The notes under the pieces were generated by a model. That model was not told where the DNA came from. It saw nothing but the letters and a program-made list of their open reading frames with translations, and ran no database searches. Of a stretch of 64,000 bases of DNA, positions 22,828 through 34,700 are shown piece by piece. The position numbers were made by a program, and so were the translations under genes. Every line of letters starts with the position of its first letter. Position 1 is the first letter of the stretch. The stretch lies in contig SNVD02014811.1 of assembly GCA_013180625.2 (NCBI GenBank), positions 30,546 to 94,545 of the forward strand, given 5' to 3'. Source of the stretch: Boswellia sacra. Its lineage: Eukaryota > Streptophyta > Magnoliopsida > Sapindales > Burseraceae.

Positions 22828-23942
22828 GTTGAGTCAAAGATCTGGCACATGACGAACTTCCTTCAAAGTTATTTTGCATCCGATGTTCGTTTGGAATTGA
22901 ATATCACCAATTCCCATAATTTTGGCGGTGCTGTTGTTTCCCATCTTCACTATCCCAAAGTCTCCTGCTTTGTACGTGATGAAAATCTCTCTGCAAGGAG
23001 TGACATGGCAGGAAGCTACTATGTCTATTACCCATTCTACTCCTTGGTCTGCTGTGTGGAAGCACGTCTCTTCTGCACAAATGGTCACATCTTTTACAAC
23101 TGTAACTCGTGGCTCTTCGCAGCTTTGTGCTTGTGAACTCTCCTGGTTCTGCTTCTGAAGACTGCGACAATTTTTCTTTATGTGACCCTCTTTGCCACAG
23201 TGATAGCATTTGTAGGTGGGTCTCCGCCCATCTGTTGACCTACCTCTTCTGTTTGTCGATCTAACTCTGCTTTTGCTTCTACCTCTTCTCCAGTCTTCAC
23301 CTCGAGACTGTCTTCCTCGATTCTCCATGATGTAGGCTTCATCTTGACTGGCGTCTGCATCTTTTCTTCTCGCCTACTCGTTCTTCTCGCCTACTCGTTC
23401 ATCAAGGCATCCTTAACCATTGACAAGGTAAGTTTGCCTCCGGGTGCTGAATTACTGATGGAGACCACTAACGTCTCCTATGAATCTGGAAGGGAACTGA
23501 GAAGTAGAAGGACTTATTCTTCGTCTCCAAGCTGTAACCCGACTGTTGTCAACTGATTCACCAATTTCTGGAACTCACTTGTATGTTCTACTACGGGAGT
23601 TCCACTCTGCAACTTCAAGTTCACAAGCCGTCTCATCAGGATGGCTTTGTTCCGTGCTGACTTGGCTTGATACATACTCTCTAATTTTGTCCATAGAGAA
23701 TATGCATCTGTTTCCTTGGCTACATGGTGGAAGACACTATAGTCGATCCATTATCTGATATGACCGATGCATTTTCTGTTAATTTTCTTCCACTCTGCCT
23801 CTTTTTCTGTCTCAGGTCTCTGCCCTTAAAATTCTATAGGATCATATAGATCCTTACAACTAAGGAGATCCTCCATCCTAGGCCTCCATAATGTGTAGTT
23901 GGTAGCAGTCAATTTAATCATGGCTCCGGATGATTCTTCCAT
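22828..23942 (-). pseudogene. Copia gag and protease
   Basis: The likely start is the ATG at 23,942 (minus strand), giving MEESSGAMIKLTATNYTLW, a typical copia gag start. A stop after PIEF (near 23,826), another before WIDYSVF (near 23,750) and frame changes near 23,400-23,560 break the gag. The zinc knuckle CYHCGKEGHIKKNC (CX2CX4HX4C) is intact near 23,170-23,210. The protease follows, but its expected D-S/T-G-A site reads WVIDIVASCHVTP, so the catalytic triplet is lost. The segment ends in VPDL-stop, where LNLLSVKAF should follow directly. Confidence 0.85.
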
Positions 23943-24262
23943 TTTGGAATAATTAATTCACTAAAATGAGAATTGAATTTCAAAAATCCGAGTCCATCGT
24001 TACGTCCGGAACGGTCAAAAATGGTGGAATAGCCTCTTCCGGGGCTCAAAAATTCTTTTTATGCAATAAATACTAAGCTTGAAAATTCTAAGGACTAAAT
24101 TGAAATTTCTTAAGGGCTAAACTGAAATTTCAGAAACTGAGGGAGGGCATAATGTCATTCACCAGAATTATAGGGGCCAAACGAAATTTCTTAAGGATTG
24201 AATGTAAATTTTAGAAATTCAGGGGGTCATAATGTAATTACCCAGAAATACATGGGCCAAAC

Positions 24263-24450
24263 GATAATTTCAGAAAGATATGCTAACGTGGCAGAGGCTG
24301 GACACGTGTCGATGATGTGATCTGACATGGCTGATGACGTGTCGATGCTGATGTGGCCTTGATGACGTTGCTCTGCTGACGTGGCTATGCTGACGTGGCA
24401 AAAGTGTGCTGACGTGGTGGATGACGTGGTCGTCTTCTTCCTTGAGACGT
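24263..24450 (-). promoter_or_regulatory. ACGT-rich copia leader
   Basis: Between gag and the primer site the leader carries a cluster of TGACGTGG/TGACGTGT/TGACGTTG motifs plus AACGTGGC and ACACGTGTC. The family is that of bZIP binding sites (TGACG and G-box-like cores). The spacing is irregular but dense: about nine ACGT cores in 190 bp. The GC content is much higher than around it. The small open frames here are not supported as genes. Confidence 0.55.
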
Positions 24451-24697
24451 GCGTGTGGAGCGTGAAGCGAGTGAAACCCACTCGCGGTCCAGCAGTTCGG
24501 CGCGTGCGGCGTCTCTGGTGGTCGGTTCGGTCGCCAAAAAATTGCAGAATGATCTCCTTGATCTCACGAACACATTGGATACTTCAAATTTGGAATTCGA
24601 ACACTTTCCGAAAAATCGAAATTTTCCAGAAACAAACAGGGGACGAATTTTCTCTGAATTTTTTCTCTCTGTTCTGACATTCCAGGAGTTCAATGAG

Positions 24698-24709
24698 GCT
24701 CTGATACCA
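24698..24709 (-). promoter_or_regulatory. Primer-binding site, initiator tRNA-Met (copia)
   Basis: The plus strand GCTCTGATACCA is the complement of TGGTATCAGAGC. It lies two bases inside the 5' LTR that starts at 24,712. Confidence 0.92.
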
Positions 24710-24711
24710 CT

Positions 24712-25091
24712 TGTTGGGGATGCAATGCAAACTCAGAACAGATTTTGGGAGAAAATTAACTTGTATTAACAGGGAAAATTGATATACAAGAATTATACAA
24801 AAACTCCCCTAAACTAATCCTGGAGCTCTCCTGGCTCTCTCACACTCTCAGAACTCTCTGGTTCTGAACCCTAGACTCTCTCTAGAGCCTCTCTCTGATT
24901 CATTACTCAGGCAAAATTCGTCCCATATTTATAAGAAAAATTTTGCATACGTTTTTCAAACAAATTAGGCCACCTAACTTTGACTACCTCCAATGTAAGT
25001 GCCTAACTTTGACAATCTCTTGGGTAGGTAGCCTCCCTTTGACATGGGAAGGATCTTCCGGAAGCTCCATGCATCATGCATGAGCTCATCA
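24712..25091 (-). repeat. 5' LTR of copia element (minus-strand sense)
   Basis: It matches the partner LTR over all 380 bp with about 20 substitutions and no net length change. The element ends CATCA at 25,091, followed by the TTTTT duplication. Confidence 0.93.
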
Positions 25092-25374
25092 TTTTTCCTT
25101 TACCAGATCTTGGGCCTGGGCACAGGCCTACTAACCAAGTGGCCCAAGACTATTAACAAATCGAACAAATTACGTCATAAACCAAACACTGATCATATTC
25201 TAGGCCCGGACATGCAACCCAAATTAGCGAACAAATTATACCACCAACACTCATAAACAAATCTAATATAATGTTGACAACATCCCTTTCGCGTTGTTGC
25301 AGGCCAACCGATCTGCTGCAAGACTTCGGGGGGTCCAAAAGACACGCTACCACCAATATTCAACTAAATTAAGT

Positions 25375-25376
<2 letters not shown>

Positions 25377-25410
<34 letters not shown>
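25377..25410. repeat. (TC)n microsatellite
   Basis: An uninterrupted run of 17 TC units. Confidence 0.95.
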
Positions 25411-25414
<4 letters not shown>

Positions 25415-25916
25415 GGCCACCACCCGCACAAGATTCCAGACCTCTGAAACTTTGCGATGTGCTTGCTTTCCTTTTCCTTTGCTTAGGGAATTGACAAATG
25501 CAATGGACAAGACTAGGATCTAAGATTTTATTATTCATTTCATGCATCAGCCCAAGGTGTGTGTTTGACGCTCACTTAGCTCCACGATCAAAGCTAAATT
25601 GGTTTTATTTGACCCATTATTTGATTCCCATTTGTGTGTGTATATAATTTATATATTTTCTTATCTGCCCATTGCATATAATAGTGGGATTAATCATTAA
25701 GTAAACAAAGGATCTAAGAATCATTAATCTAGTTACAGATTACCTACTTAAAGACAAATCAAGAGTCTTTTCACTCTTTTTAACTTTATTTTGTTGCATG
25801 AATATATATCACAGAGGTGTGGAAAAATGTAGATATTGTTATGAGGAAAACTAATAATTTAATTTATTTTTATGTGAGGGGATCTTCCTTTATTTAGCTA
25901 GCTAATAAGATTTTTA

Positions 25917-27163
25917 CGGCATGTTCATGTTTGTTTGAGGAAAGGAAAAGAAAGATTAGAGTTGAAGGAAAAATAGGAGAAAATGTATAAATTTAGGAAT
26001 ACTTTTCTATTGTTTGATTTGGCAATAGAATCATGAACAAAAATAAATAGTTTATAAATTAATTTAACATAAATATCCTCGACATGAAAATGTATAATAT
26101 CTATTATTAAATACAAAGTTTAAATTTAAACTTCTTATATAAATTAATGGAAACTAAATAATTATCTATTAAATTAATAGTATAATAATTTAGATATTGA
26201 TATTGATATTTATTAATTTATTATAAATAGTTAAAAATTTCAATTTTTTCAAAAAAAGATTAAATTATATGGAGTAGTATTAAACTAATCAGATTTATTA
26301 AAATAATTAATTAATTAATAGATAAAATATTTATTAAAGACAAAAAATACCTGCAAAAATTATTATTGGATTATATTAAAATATTGTTAAATTGATGTAT
26401 ATTTTTAAAATAATTAAATACATTAATTATTTATTAAAAATTTAAAAAATTACAGAAAATGTTGTCGGTCAATCACCGTGCAACACGGTTGGAGTTCGAT
26501 GAACATTGCGTGTGAATATCAACACCAGTAACATCAAGATCATCATCTGATTATCTTCCTTTTCATCTTCATTGCCAATCATGTTGTCGTTTTGCCGCAC
26601 GTGGTGGTTATCTTCTCAGGATTCGCAATTAAAATTCATTTTTGTTGATAAACAATGTAGCCCACACCGATGAAACTAACCCAAATGAGTAGAGGATCGG
26701 CCAACGATCTACTTGATACCGATAATGACGTCGGACGTGCAAATGTGCTAATGATTGCCAGCAAAACCAACCTCAAAACAATTTTTTCAAATTTTATAAT
26801 TTTTTTAATTTTGAAAAATATAAATTTTGTCATTTTTTAAAATTTTTAAAAAAAGAAATTTATGAATTGTATGTATAAATAATTTGTTAATTTTTTATAA
26901 AATAGTTTAATCAATTATTTAAATAAGGTTAGTTTTGGACACATAAAAAATATACAAGGTTAGTTTAGTAATTTAATAAATTATTCTTAAGAAAACTAAA
27001 TTTTCTTCTCAAGGTAAGAGGAAACCCAATTATCAAAGTTTTAAGAAATATGATTGTTAGCAATCCTCCTTCTTTAGACTTTTAATCAAACCAAACAATA
27101 GAAAATAATTTCTTTAGGAAAATTGTTTTTCTCCCTTAGGTTAACACAGCGAACACTCCCTAA
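25917..27163. mobile_element. Possible TIR element (MITE-like)
   Basis: The left part has GGCATGTTCATGTTTG and then TTTTCTATTGTTTGATTTGG (26,003-26,025). The right part has the inverted forms CCAAACAATAGAAAA (27,090-27,105) and GCGAACACTCCC (27,148-27,159). The pairs are in the correct order for inverted ends about 1.2 kb apart. The outer match is imperfect and no clean target duplication was found, so this is a candidate only. Confidence 0.35.
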
Positions 27164-30100
27164 ATACTTGAGAGTCGACTTGTTAGTTAGGTATTGAATA
27201 TTGTCAATCGATACTAAATGCTTATTGGGTAATGTGTTGAGTTGTCGAGTATTATGTCTTTATTTAAAAAGTTGACTGACATTGACGATAAATTTGGTTG
27301 TGATAACTAAAATTTTCAGAAAATATTAATATTTCAAAAGTTTATCAAAACTTGAATATTTCTAATATTTTTCCAAAAGAAATGGATACATGCGTAAGTA
27401 AATGAATAAAAATTAATTAAAATGAATATTGTTAGATTGTCTATGCTACAATTTATTTTGACGTTATAAGTTTGTGGGACTACACCCAATTTATGAATTT
27501 ATATATTTGACACTCTCGCTTGGGGGGGGCGGTGTTGGAAATGGAGGGCCTACCTAAAAATGTTTAAGTTTATAGGCTAAATTTATGTATTTATATTTTT
27601 AACAGGAAAGGGTAAGTGTTCCAACAAAATTATAAGGGGTAGCTTTTATCCTCTTTACGCTGGCCAAATTGAAGCACAACTTTGCTTGACAAAGAGGCAA
27701 TTACACTAGGCATAGGCATGCATATCTATTAGAAAAATTTTCAACATGCAACGCCTCATACATGGATTAGTCACAACCATTGAAATTGAACACAAGATTT
27801 ATTTATAAACAATATAATCTTTGAAAGATCTTTCACAACTCTTACCGACAAAACATTTTCCCTCACTGCCTAATTGTACCTAGAGAAAGGCAAGCCATAA
27901 ACATCAAGAGGAATACAACTTTGGAAGAAAGATGGCAGGTCTTTGTTCCATTACGTAAAGCAGGTCTTACTCTTCATTTAGGCTGGAAAGCGACTACAGC
28001 GCCCATCACTTACCCACTTACTGTGCACTTACCTTTTAAGTACATCACGTTTAGCATATATCACTTTTTTGAACTCTTTGCGAGACACAGATATAAAATA
28101 AAATTATTGGTTTTTTCTTCAACTATGAGAGAGGAGAAAGGTTAGGATAGCACACTTTGGGTTATGTGTCTTTCATGTGCACACATAACACATACTGAGT
28201 TATAGATGGAGGCAATGTCCTCTTCATCATAACAAAATCTAAGGTATAACCAATATATTATTATGAAAGCTATAAATAATTGCGATCTTTACTTTCTTGG
28301 AAACTCGCACTTATTTTTTTAATTTTAAACTGAATGAAAAATATTAAATGAGAATTTAAAATTATCAAGTTATTAAGAAAATAAAATCTGTTATTAATTC
28401 GATACATAGATTATGTCGTTATATTGACATGGTTAAATATATGGATGTAAATTCTCTTTTCTCCCGTACAAAAAAAGAAACTCATCACATTTTCTTCCTC
28501 TTTCCTTGGATACTCAATTATTAGTATATTATTTTGATATGTGAGTTGTCAATATAAAACTATTTAGATTGCACATCCATGTTAGATCTGTTGCGAATAC
28601 TACTTAAAGTATGCATGTGACGTATAATATTGAATAAAGTAGAAGAGATTCCTATTAATTCTCTTATTAATTGGACACCAGTTAATTTCAAGTTGAGACA
28701 ATAAAGCTTAGTCCTCTTATATTTATTCTGGTAATGCATATATTGCATTAAAATAACCTTAAGAACCCACAATTTATTACCTATAAATTATGTACATCAA
28801 TAAACGTAAATATTCTAACACTTGAGAAATTTAGACGTCTACAATCTCCTTCTCAAAAAGGGCTGAAGAGAAGAAAAGAAATTTGATATGAAAATGCATA
28901 TAGGTAAAGAAGAAGCCTCCAAAAAGATACAAAGAAAATGACCACATGAATGGAGCTGTGTACCAAAAGCCAAATAGATATGCCAACAACTTGCCCATAG
29001 TGGGAGGAAGATCACTGTTTTTAACTCTTTATTATGTTCTTGTTTTTACCCTTAGGTACCCATTAAAGAAAGAGTGAAGAAAAAGTTTTCAGGGAAAGTT
29101 AAGCGGAAGTTCTTGGCACTCATTTAACGTAAGAAAAATACTAGTTTACTTCTATGATTCTATCTATCACTAGTGTTAATTGTTAAAGCTTGCTTGCAGA
29201 AGCCTTTATTTGGTATAAGATCAACTAAGAGAAAAGAAAGTTTTGTTCTCTTCCGTCCCTAAGAGTTTCTTTAAGAGATAGGGCCAGTTTTGGGTTGTCA
29301 ATGATATGGAAAAAAACTTTTTTTTTTTTTTTTAGCAACAACAACCCGGGATGTTTGATATCGTTTCTCAAGTCAAGCTGCTTAAAAGAGAAGTTGTTTG
29401 AAAAATTAAAAAAAAAAAATCACGTTTTACAAAGAACCATATAATTACTTATAGTATGGATGTCTATTTATACCTGATCACCATATGTTAAACAACTATT
29501 TGAATTTCAGCTTTTTTATTCTCAGTTTTAATATATATTTGTTCCCTCTTTCTCTATTTTCTCGACTCACTTTCTCAGTTATAGTTATATTTTAGTAACC
29601 ATCCACAAGAATATATCAACATTAATATTAATCGGAAAGACGGCCTAAATTAGTAAAGTGACCATGTTGATGAGTAAGTCTTACATAATTTTTTTTAATC
29701 CTTTATGAAAATATTTTAAATTAACTTAGTAGCCTTGCTTTTCAAGGCTTTTGGACACGCATAAACCAAAGTTCCTGATTTTGTTTTTTACCCGACAAAT
29801 GCTCTTCTTTAATAACATATCACTGTTAAAGTTGACAATTGATTAGAGTATAAGTACATACATACATATATATTTTTAGGTTAGAATTATATGAATATAA
29901 CATATCCTTGTTTAAGTGATGTCAATAAAATAGAGTATATACCTAAAAAAGTTATGTTTGATTGATTAATTAATAAATTCAAACTTCTTATATTTGATTT
30001 GTATAGAACGCAAAATGCTAACCCTAAGTCAATTTGTTTATTTTAAAGAATATCGGATTAAAATTTATTTGCATTTTTTTAATAATAGAACCATTTTTTA

Positions 30101-30855
30101 GTGAGTTTTTAGTATATTAATGTATCAATTTATGCTTGCTTGTTTTAGCTTGACACAATCAAGTCAAACCATGATTTTCATAACATTTGCTTGTCATGAT
30201 AATCATCTTAACTGGTTCTAAATATTTATAGTGTTATCATTTTACATGTGTGGCTAACCACATTAAAATGAAAAATTAATAATAACAACAACAACAAAGT
30301 TGATAATATAAGTTGAATTGTGGTAGTTGAAGTTTAGTTTATGGTTGATACAGTTTGGAGCCGGCCAATACCCAATTTCCCTTTAATTACTTAAAAATTA
30401 GGTTATACAAATTCCAAGCTTGTAACCCTATAAAAAATGGCTTCTACAATTTTTATTCATATTCCATAACTAATTTTTTTGTCCGATTGAGACACTTGTA
30501 ATGAAGGGACTGCGATGACAAACGCCTCTTAAATTCTTAACTTGTCTCATAAGACAAGATCTCCTCTTATTTTATATCAAAGAAAACATATCATTACATT
30601 TAGTGAAAATTAACAAAATATAAAAAGTTAAGGAACTTCTTCAATAAATAACTATATCTCTAAAAAATTATATATAGTATCCGATAGTGTCAAATAGTAT
30701 TCGATACTCATTAAAAGATCATAGCATATATTCAAAAACAAAGTTATTTTTGCAATCCACACTTAAATTTTTAAATTTTGGGTATTTTTTAAATTTTTTT
30801 CTTACATTTATACTTTTAAAAGTCACTCTAAATTAGGTTTATCTAAAATTGTATA

Positions 30856-30858
<3 letters not shown>

Positions 30859-30888
<30 letters not shown>
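30859..30888. repeat. (AT)n microsatellite
   Basis: A run of about 15 AT units upstream of the kinesin gene. Confidence 0.95.
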
Positions 30889-30893
<5 letters not shown>

Positions 30894-31035
30894 TATAACA
30901 AGTTCTCCCGTTTCATACACAAATATTCTTCTACAATGTTTTCGTCAAGCGTCAATCAAATTATGGCATGGTCAGGCAATGAACCACATCAACCAAACAT
31001 GCCCGAAGGACCGGAAGGGGTACTATAGACATTTC

Positions 31036-31444
31036 ATTCGATAAACGGTCTTTTCCAATTCTCCTCTGTGCTACTGCCGGCTCCCATTTCAAAACAAAAT
31101 TCAAAACCCAACGGCAAAAGGATTCAATAAAATATTGAATTGACCAAACTAGCCCAACACCCCGTGAATATTAAAGAAAGAATAATTAAATATAAATTAA
31201 TTTTAGTGTCAGTCTCAGTTGCAGTAGAAGTAGTATACAGAGCGCTTCCTCCATCATCATCCATCTTCCTGATCGTTAAAGCAACGGCTGTGATTTGAAT
31301 CGGTAGCTTTGAACGCAATCAATGACCCCACTTTTCTGAAGCAAAACTCATCATCATCTCTCTCTTTCGTCAAATTGGCTCCCACTATCCAGAGCAAGCC
31401 TACATTTGCAACCAACGTAACAAAAAGCAAAGACTTCCTCTAAT
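31036..31444 (+). promoter_or_regulatory. Upstream region and 5' UTR exon of the kinesin-14 gene
   Basis: Three AACGG cores lie upstream on the plus strand: AAACGG at 31,043, CCCAACGGCAA at 31,107-31,117 and GCAACGGCTG at 31,281-31,290. The second matches the mitosis-specific activator consensus (YCYAACGGYYA) at 10 of 11 positions. A non-coding first exon probably ends at 31,444, where GTAAGC gives a good donor; the matching acceptor is TTGTTAG at 31,675. The transcription start was not located. Confidence 0.5.
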
Positions 31445-31703
31445 GTAAGCTCTCTCGTGTTCTTTTGTTATTAATTTGAATTTTGGACATCTGGGTTTGC
31501 TTCTTATCTTGTTCTTGTTAACGGGTTCTATTTGTTTCCCTTAATGTGGTTAAAAATCACTCCTTTGATCTTGTGCATTCCTCTTGCATTGAAATTTTTT
31601 TTGTTTTTGTTTTAGATTGTTGGGTTGTTTTTCAAGTTTTTTCTAAATCTTTCATTTTTGTTTTGAATTTGTTAGGTGAGTTGGGCTGGGGAAGGAAGAC
31701 AAA

Positions 31704-34700
31704 ATGGTTGGGACACCAAATAATCTTAGGATCCGGCAGGCGTTTTCGGTTGTGAATGGGGTCCAAGATCTTGGCCCGAATAGCAACCCGGCTAGCATTG
31801 CCGGGTCGGAATGTGGTACCATTGAGTTCGCAAGAGAGGATGTTCAGGCTTTATTGAATGAGAAAATGAAGTACAAGAACAAGTATAATTACAAGGTCAG
31901 CTAGTGCTTGAATGATTTTACCCTTCTTTTTTTTCCAAGTATGAACATGTTTGTAGTTGTGATTTCGAGTCTTTTTTTGACTTTTAATTGCCTCGTCTGG
32001 GGATTTTAGGAGAGGTCTGAAAACATGATGGAGTATATAAAGAGGCTTAGGCTTTGTATTAGATGGTTTCAAGAGCTTGAGGGAGACTATGCATTTGAGC
32101 ACGAGAAGTTGAGGAATGAATTGGAGCTGGCTGAACAAAAATGTGTTGAGACGGGTAAGATTGATTTTAACATTTTTATTTTACTTTTGTTTTTGCTGTT
32201 TGTTGATGAAAATTTATGTACTTGATTGTAGAGCTAGCTTTGAAAAACAAAGAAGAGGAATTGAGTTTGATCATTGTGGAGTTGAGAAAGAGTTTTGCCT
32301 CTTTACAAGAGAAACTTGCAAAAGAAGAATCCGATAAGTTGGTAAGATGGCTAATTTTGAATCTAATATGGTTTGTGATTTCTTTTTCTCCTTTCTCTGA
32401 GTAATATCTGCTCAAAGAAAAGCTTTTTAACTTTTTGGGTATTGATAATTAGGCTGCAGTTGATTCTCTTTCAAGAGAGAAAGAGACTAGACTTAGTATT
32501 GAAAGATCACATGCCTCTCTCTCAGAAGACTTTGGGAAAGCTCAAGAGGAGCTGCAAAGTGCCAATCAAAGAGTAATGCAACAAATGTTCTTTGTACTTG
32601 TTGATGTTCTTTCTGATGCATTTTCTCTTTCCTTTGTTTTTAGTATAAATGTATTATGGTTAATGTTTCAATTTGGGTTGCTTGAACTTTGCAGATATCA
32701 TCAATTAATGATATGTACAAGCTATTACAGGAGTACAATTCAAGCTTACAGCATTACAATACAAAGCTCCAGAAAGATCTTGATACAGCTCATGAAACAG
32801 TTAAGCGTGGAGAAAAAGAGAAAGCTGCCATAGTGGAGAACCTGAGCACCTTAAGGGGTCAATATAAATCATTGCAAGAGCAACTTTCTTCATGTAAAGT
32901 AAGTTTAGGAATTTTGATGTTAATGCTTTTGAGATCATGTTATATGTTCATATATTTTAACATGTTTCTTCTAGAACAATAGTGCGAAAGAACTTAAGTC
33001 TTCTATAAACAATTATCTTTTCAATCTGTTTCCTATTCGTTTTCTCTTATTGTTATATTATATCTTGATCTTAAAAAATTTCTAGGCTTCTCAAGATGAG
33101 GCTATGAAACAAAAAGATGCTCTGGTGCATGAAGTTGCTTCTCTTAGGGTGGAGCTGCAACAGGTCAGAGACAATCGTGATCACCAGCAATCTCAAGTGC
33201 AAGCTTTAACAGCTGAAGTAATTAAGTATAAAGAGTTGGCCACAGACTCAAATGAACTAGAGGTTTGGTTTGCTGCCTTGTTTGAATTACTCTCATTTCA
33301 GAACATCTTATGAATATCCATACTGTATTTTTATGAGATGTTGGTTTTCCTTCACAGGCAAGATGTTTGTCACAAAGTAACCAGATAAGGACATTGTCGG
33401 ATCAGCTAGCTGCTGCAGAGAAGAAACTGCAGGTCTGTTAAAATTTTCCTTGTGGTTAATCTGTTGTGTCACTATGTCGTTCTATTAATTGAAGCTACAG
33501 TTTAATTGCACATATTCCACTTTAGGTATCTGATTTATCAGCATTGGAGACGAGAATGGAATTTGAAGAGCAAAGGAAACTCATAAGGGAGTTACGAAGT
33601 CGCTTGGAAGATGCTGAATGTAAACTTGTTGAAGGAGAGAAGCTACGCAAAAAATTACATAATACCATTTTGGTAATAATAATCTTGTGCTGTACTTTAG
33701 CTGGCAAGACAAGATACATTTACTGAAATGAATTCTCTTTTGTCTCAGGAACTTAAAGGGAACATTCGCGTCTTTTGTAGAGTGCGACCTCTTTTGCCTG
33801 ATGATAGTTCCAGCACTGAAGGAAAACTTTTATCATATCCCGCGTCAACTGAAGCTCTTGGACGGGGTGTTGATATAATGCAAAATGGTATTTTTCTAAT
33901 TGAATAATCATAAATTTAAGCTTGCTCTATTCTTCTTCCCATTATTGGAATCGGAATTCTGAAAATTAAATATTAATCTCATGAGTCTATTGTTATCAGG
34001 GCAGAAACATTCTTTCACATTTGATAGAGTTTTTATGCCTGATGCACCACAAGAGGATGTCTTTGTAGAAATTTCTCAACTTGTTCAAAGTGCCCTTGAT
34101 GGTTATAAGGTAATTATCTAGCTCCAAGTCTTGTCTTACATTTTAGTTGATATTGTTTGTATTCAGACAGAGAAATTTCCACGTTGGTACTTTGTTCTTA
34201 CCTTAACAAGTTTTCTTTTCAATGCTGTTACTTGCAACCCTCATGGAAAAACTCCACAGTTTTGCATTCTCTATTATTTTTTGCCGCTTTCCCTTTAAAT
34301 ATAAATTTTGATGGTTTTCTTTACTCCTAATTACTTAGTTGAAACTATTGGAAACTATTTGATTAGTTGATGAAGTTTTTGGTTAGCAGGGGAATTTGAC
34401 AAATTTGCATGTACCATGAAGTCTACTTTGTTAGTCTCGTTTACCTTGTATTTCTCTTGCACCTACATGCATTAAGATTGTTCTTTCTGTCCAGGTTTGC
34501 ATTTTTGCTTATGGCCAAACAGGTTCTGGTAAAACCTACACCATGATGGGAAAACCTGGGCATCCAGATCAAAAAGGTCTAATACCGAGATCACTTGAAC
34601 AAATATTTCAAACTAGGCAATCTCTTCAACTTCAAGGCTGGAAATATGAAATGCAGGTAATCACAAGTAATATTACTCTTAATAATTTACTCTTTGTTTG

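Larger units (their letters stand above)
19506..25091 (-). mobile_element. Full-length Tork/Tnt1-type Ty1/copia element, inactivated
   Basis: Two LTRs of exactly 380 bp (19,506-19,885 and 24,712-25,091) bound a 5586-bp element on the minus strand. It has a tRNA-iMet primer site, a long leader, a gag-pol frame and a polypurine tract (minus-strand GGATGGAGGGGGAGAAT, 19,886-19,902). The target duplication is TTTTT. The domain order gag, protease, integrase, reverse transcriptase, RNase H is copia-type. By eye the LTRs differ at about 20 sites, mostly transitions (about 5%). At least five in-frame stops and a mutated protease site make it inactive. Confidence 0.93.
25092..31035. other. AT-rich intergenic DNA, no gene seen
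   Basis: No open frame here has a recognisable domain or sensible codon use. The region holds a (TC)n run at 25,377-25,410, a T run at 29,315-29,333, an (AT)n run at 30,859-30,888, and the possible MITE listed separately. Short open frames, such as those at 27,921 and 28,560, look random. Confidence 0.6.

Noticed and set aside
24381..24769. Overlapping open frames on both strands about 100 codons long
   Set aside because: They lie in the GC-rich copia leader and cross the primer site and LTR; no domain.
31124..31318. Minus-strand 64-codon frame in the kinesin upstream region
   Set aside because: No homology or start context; it overlaps the presumed promoter and 5' UTR.
31450..31703. N-terminal extension of the kinesin as in ATK1
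   Set aside because: An in-frame TGA at 31,677-31,679 precedes the ATG, and the start fits ATK2/ATK3 instead.
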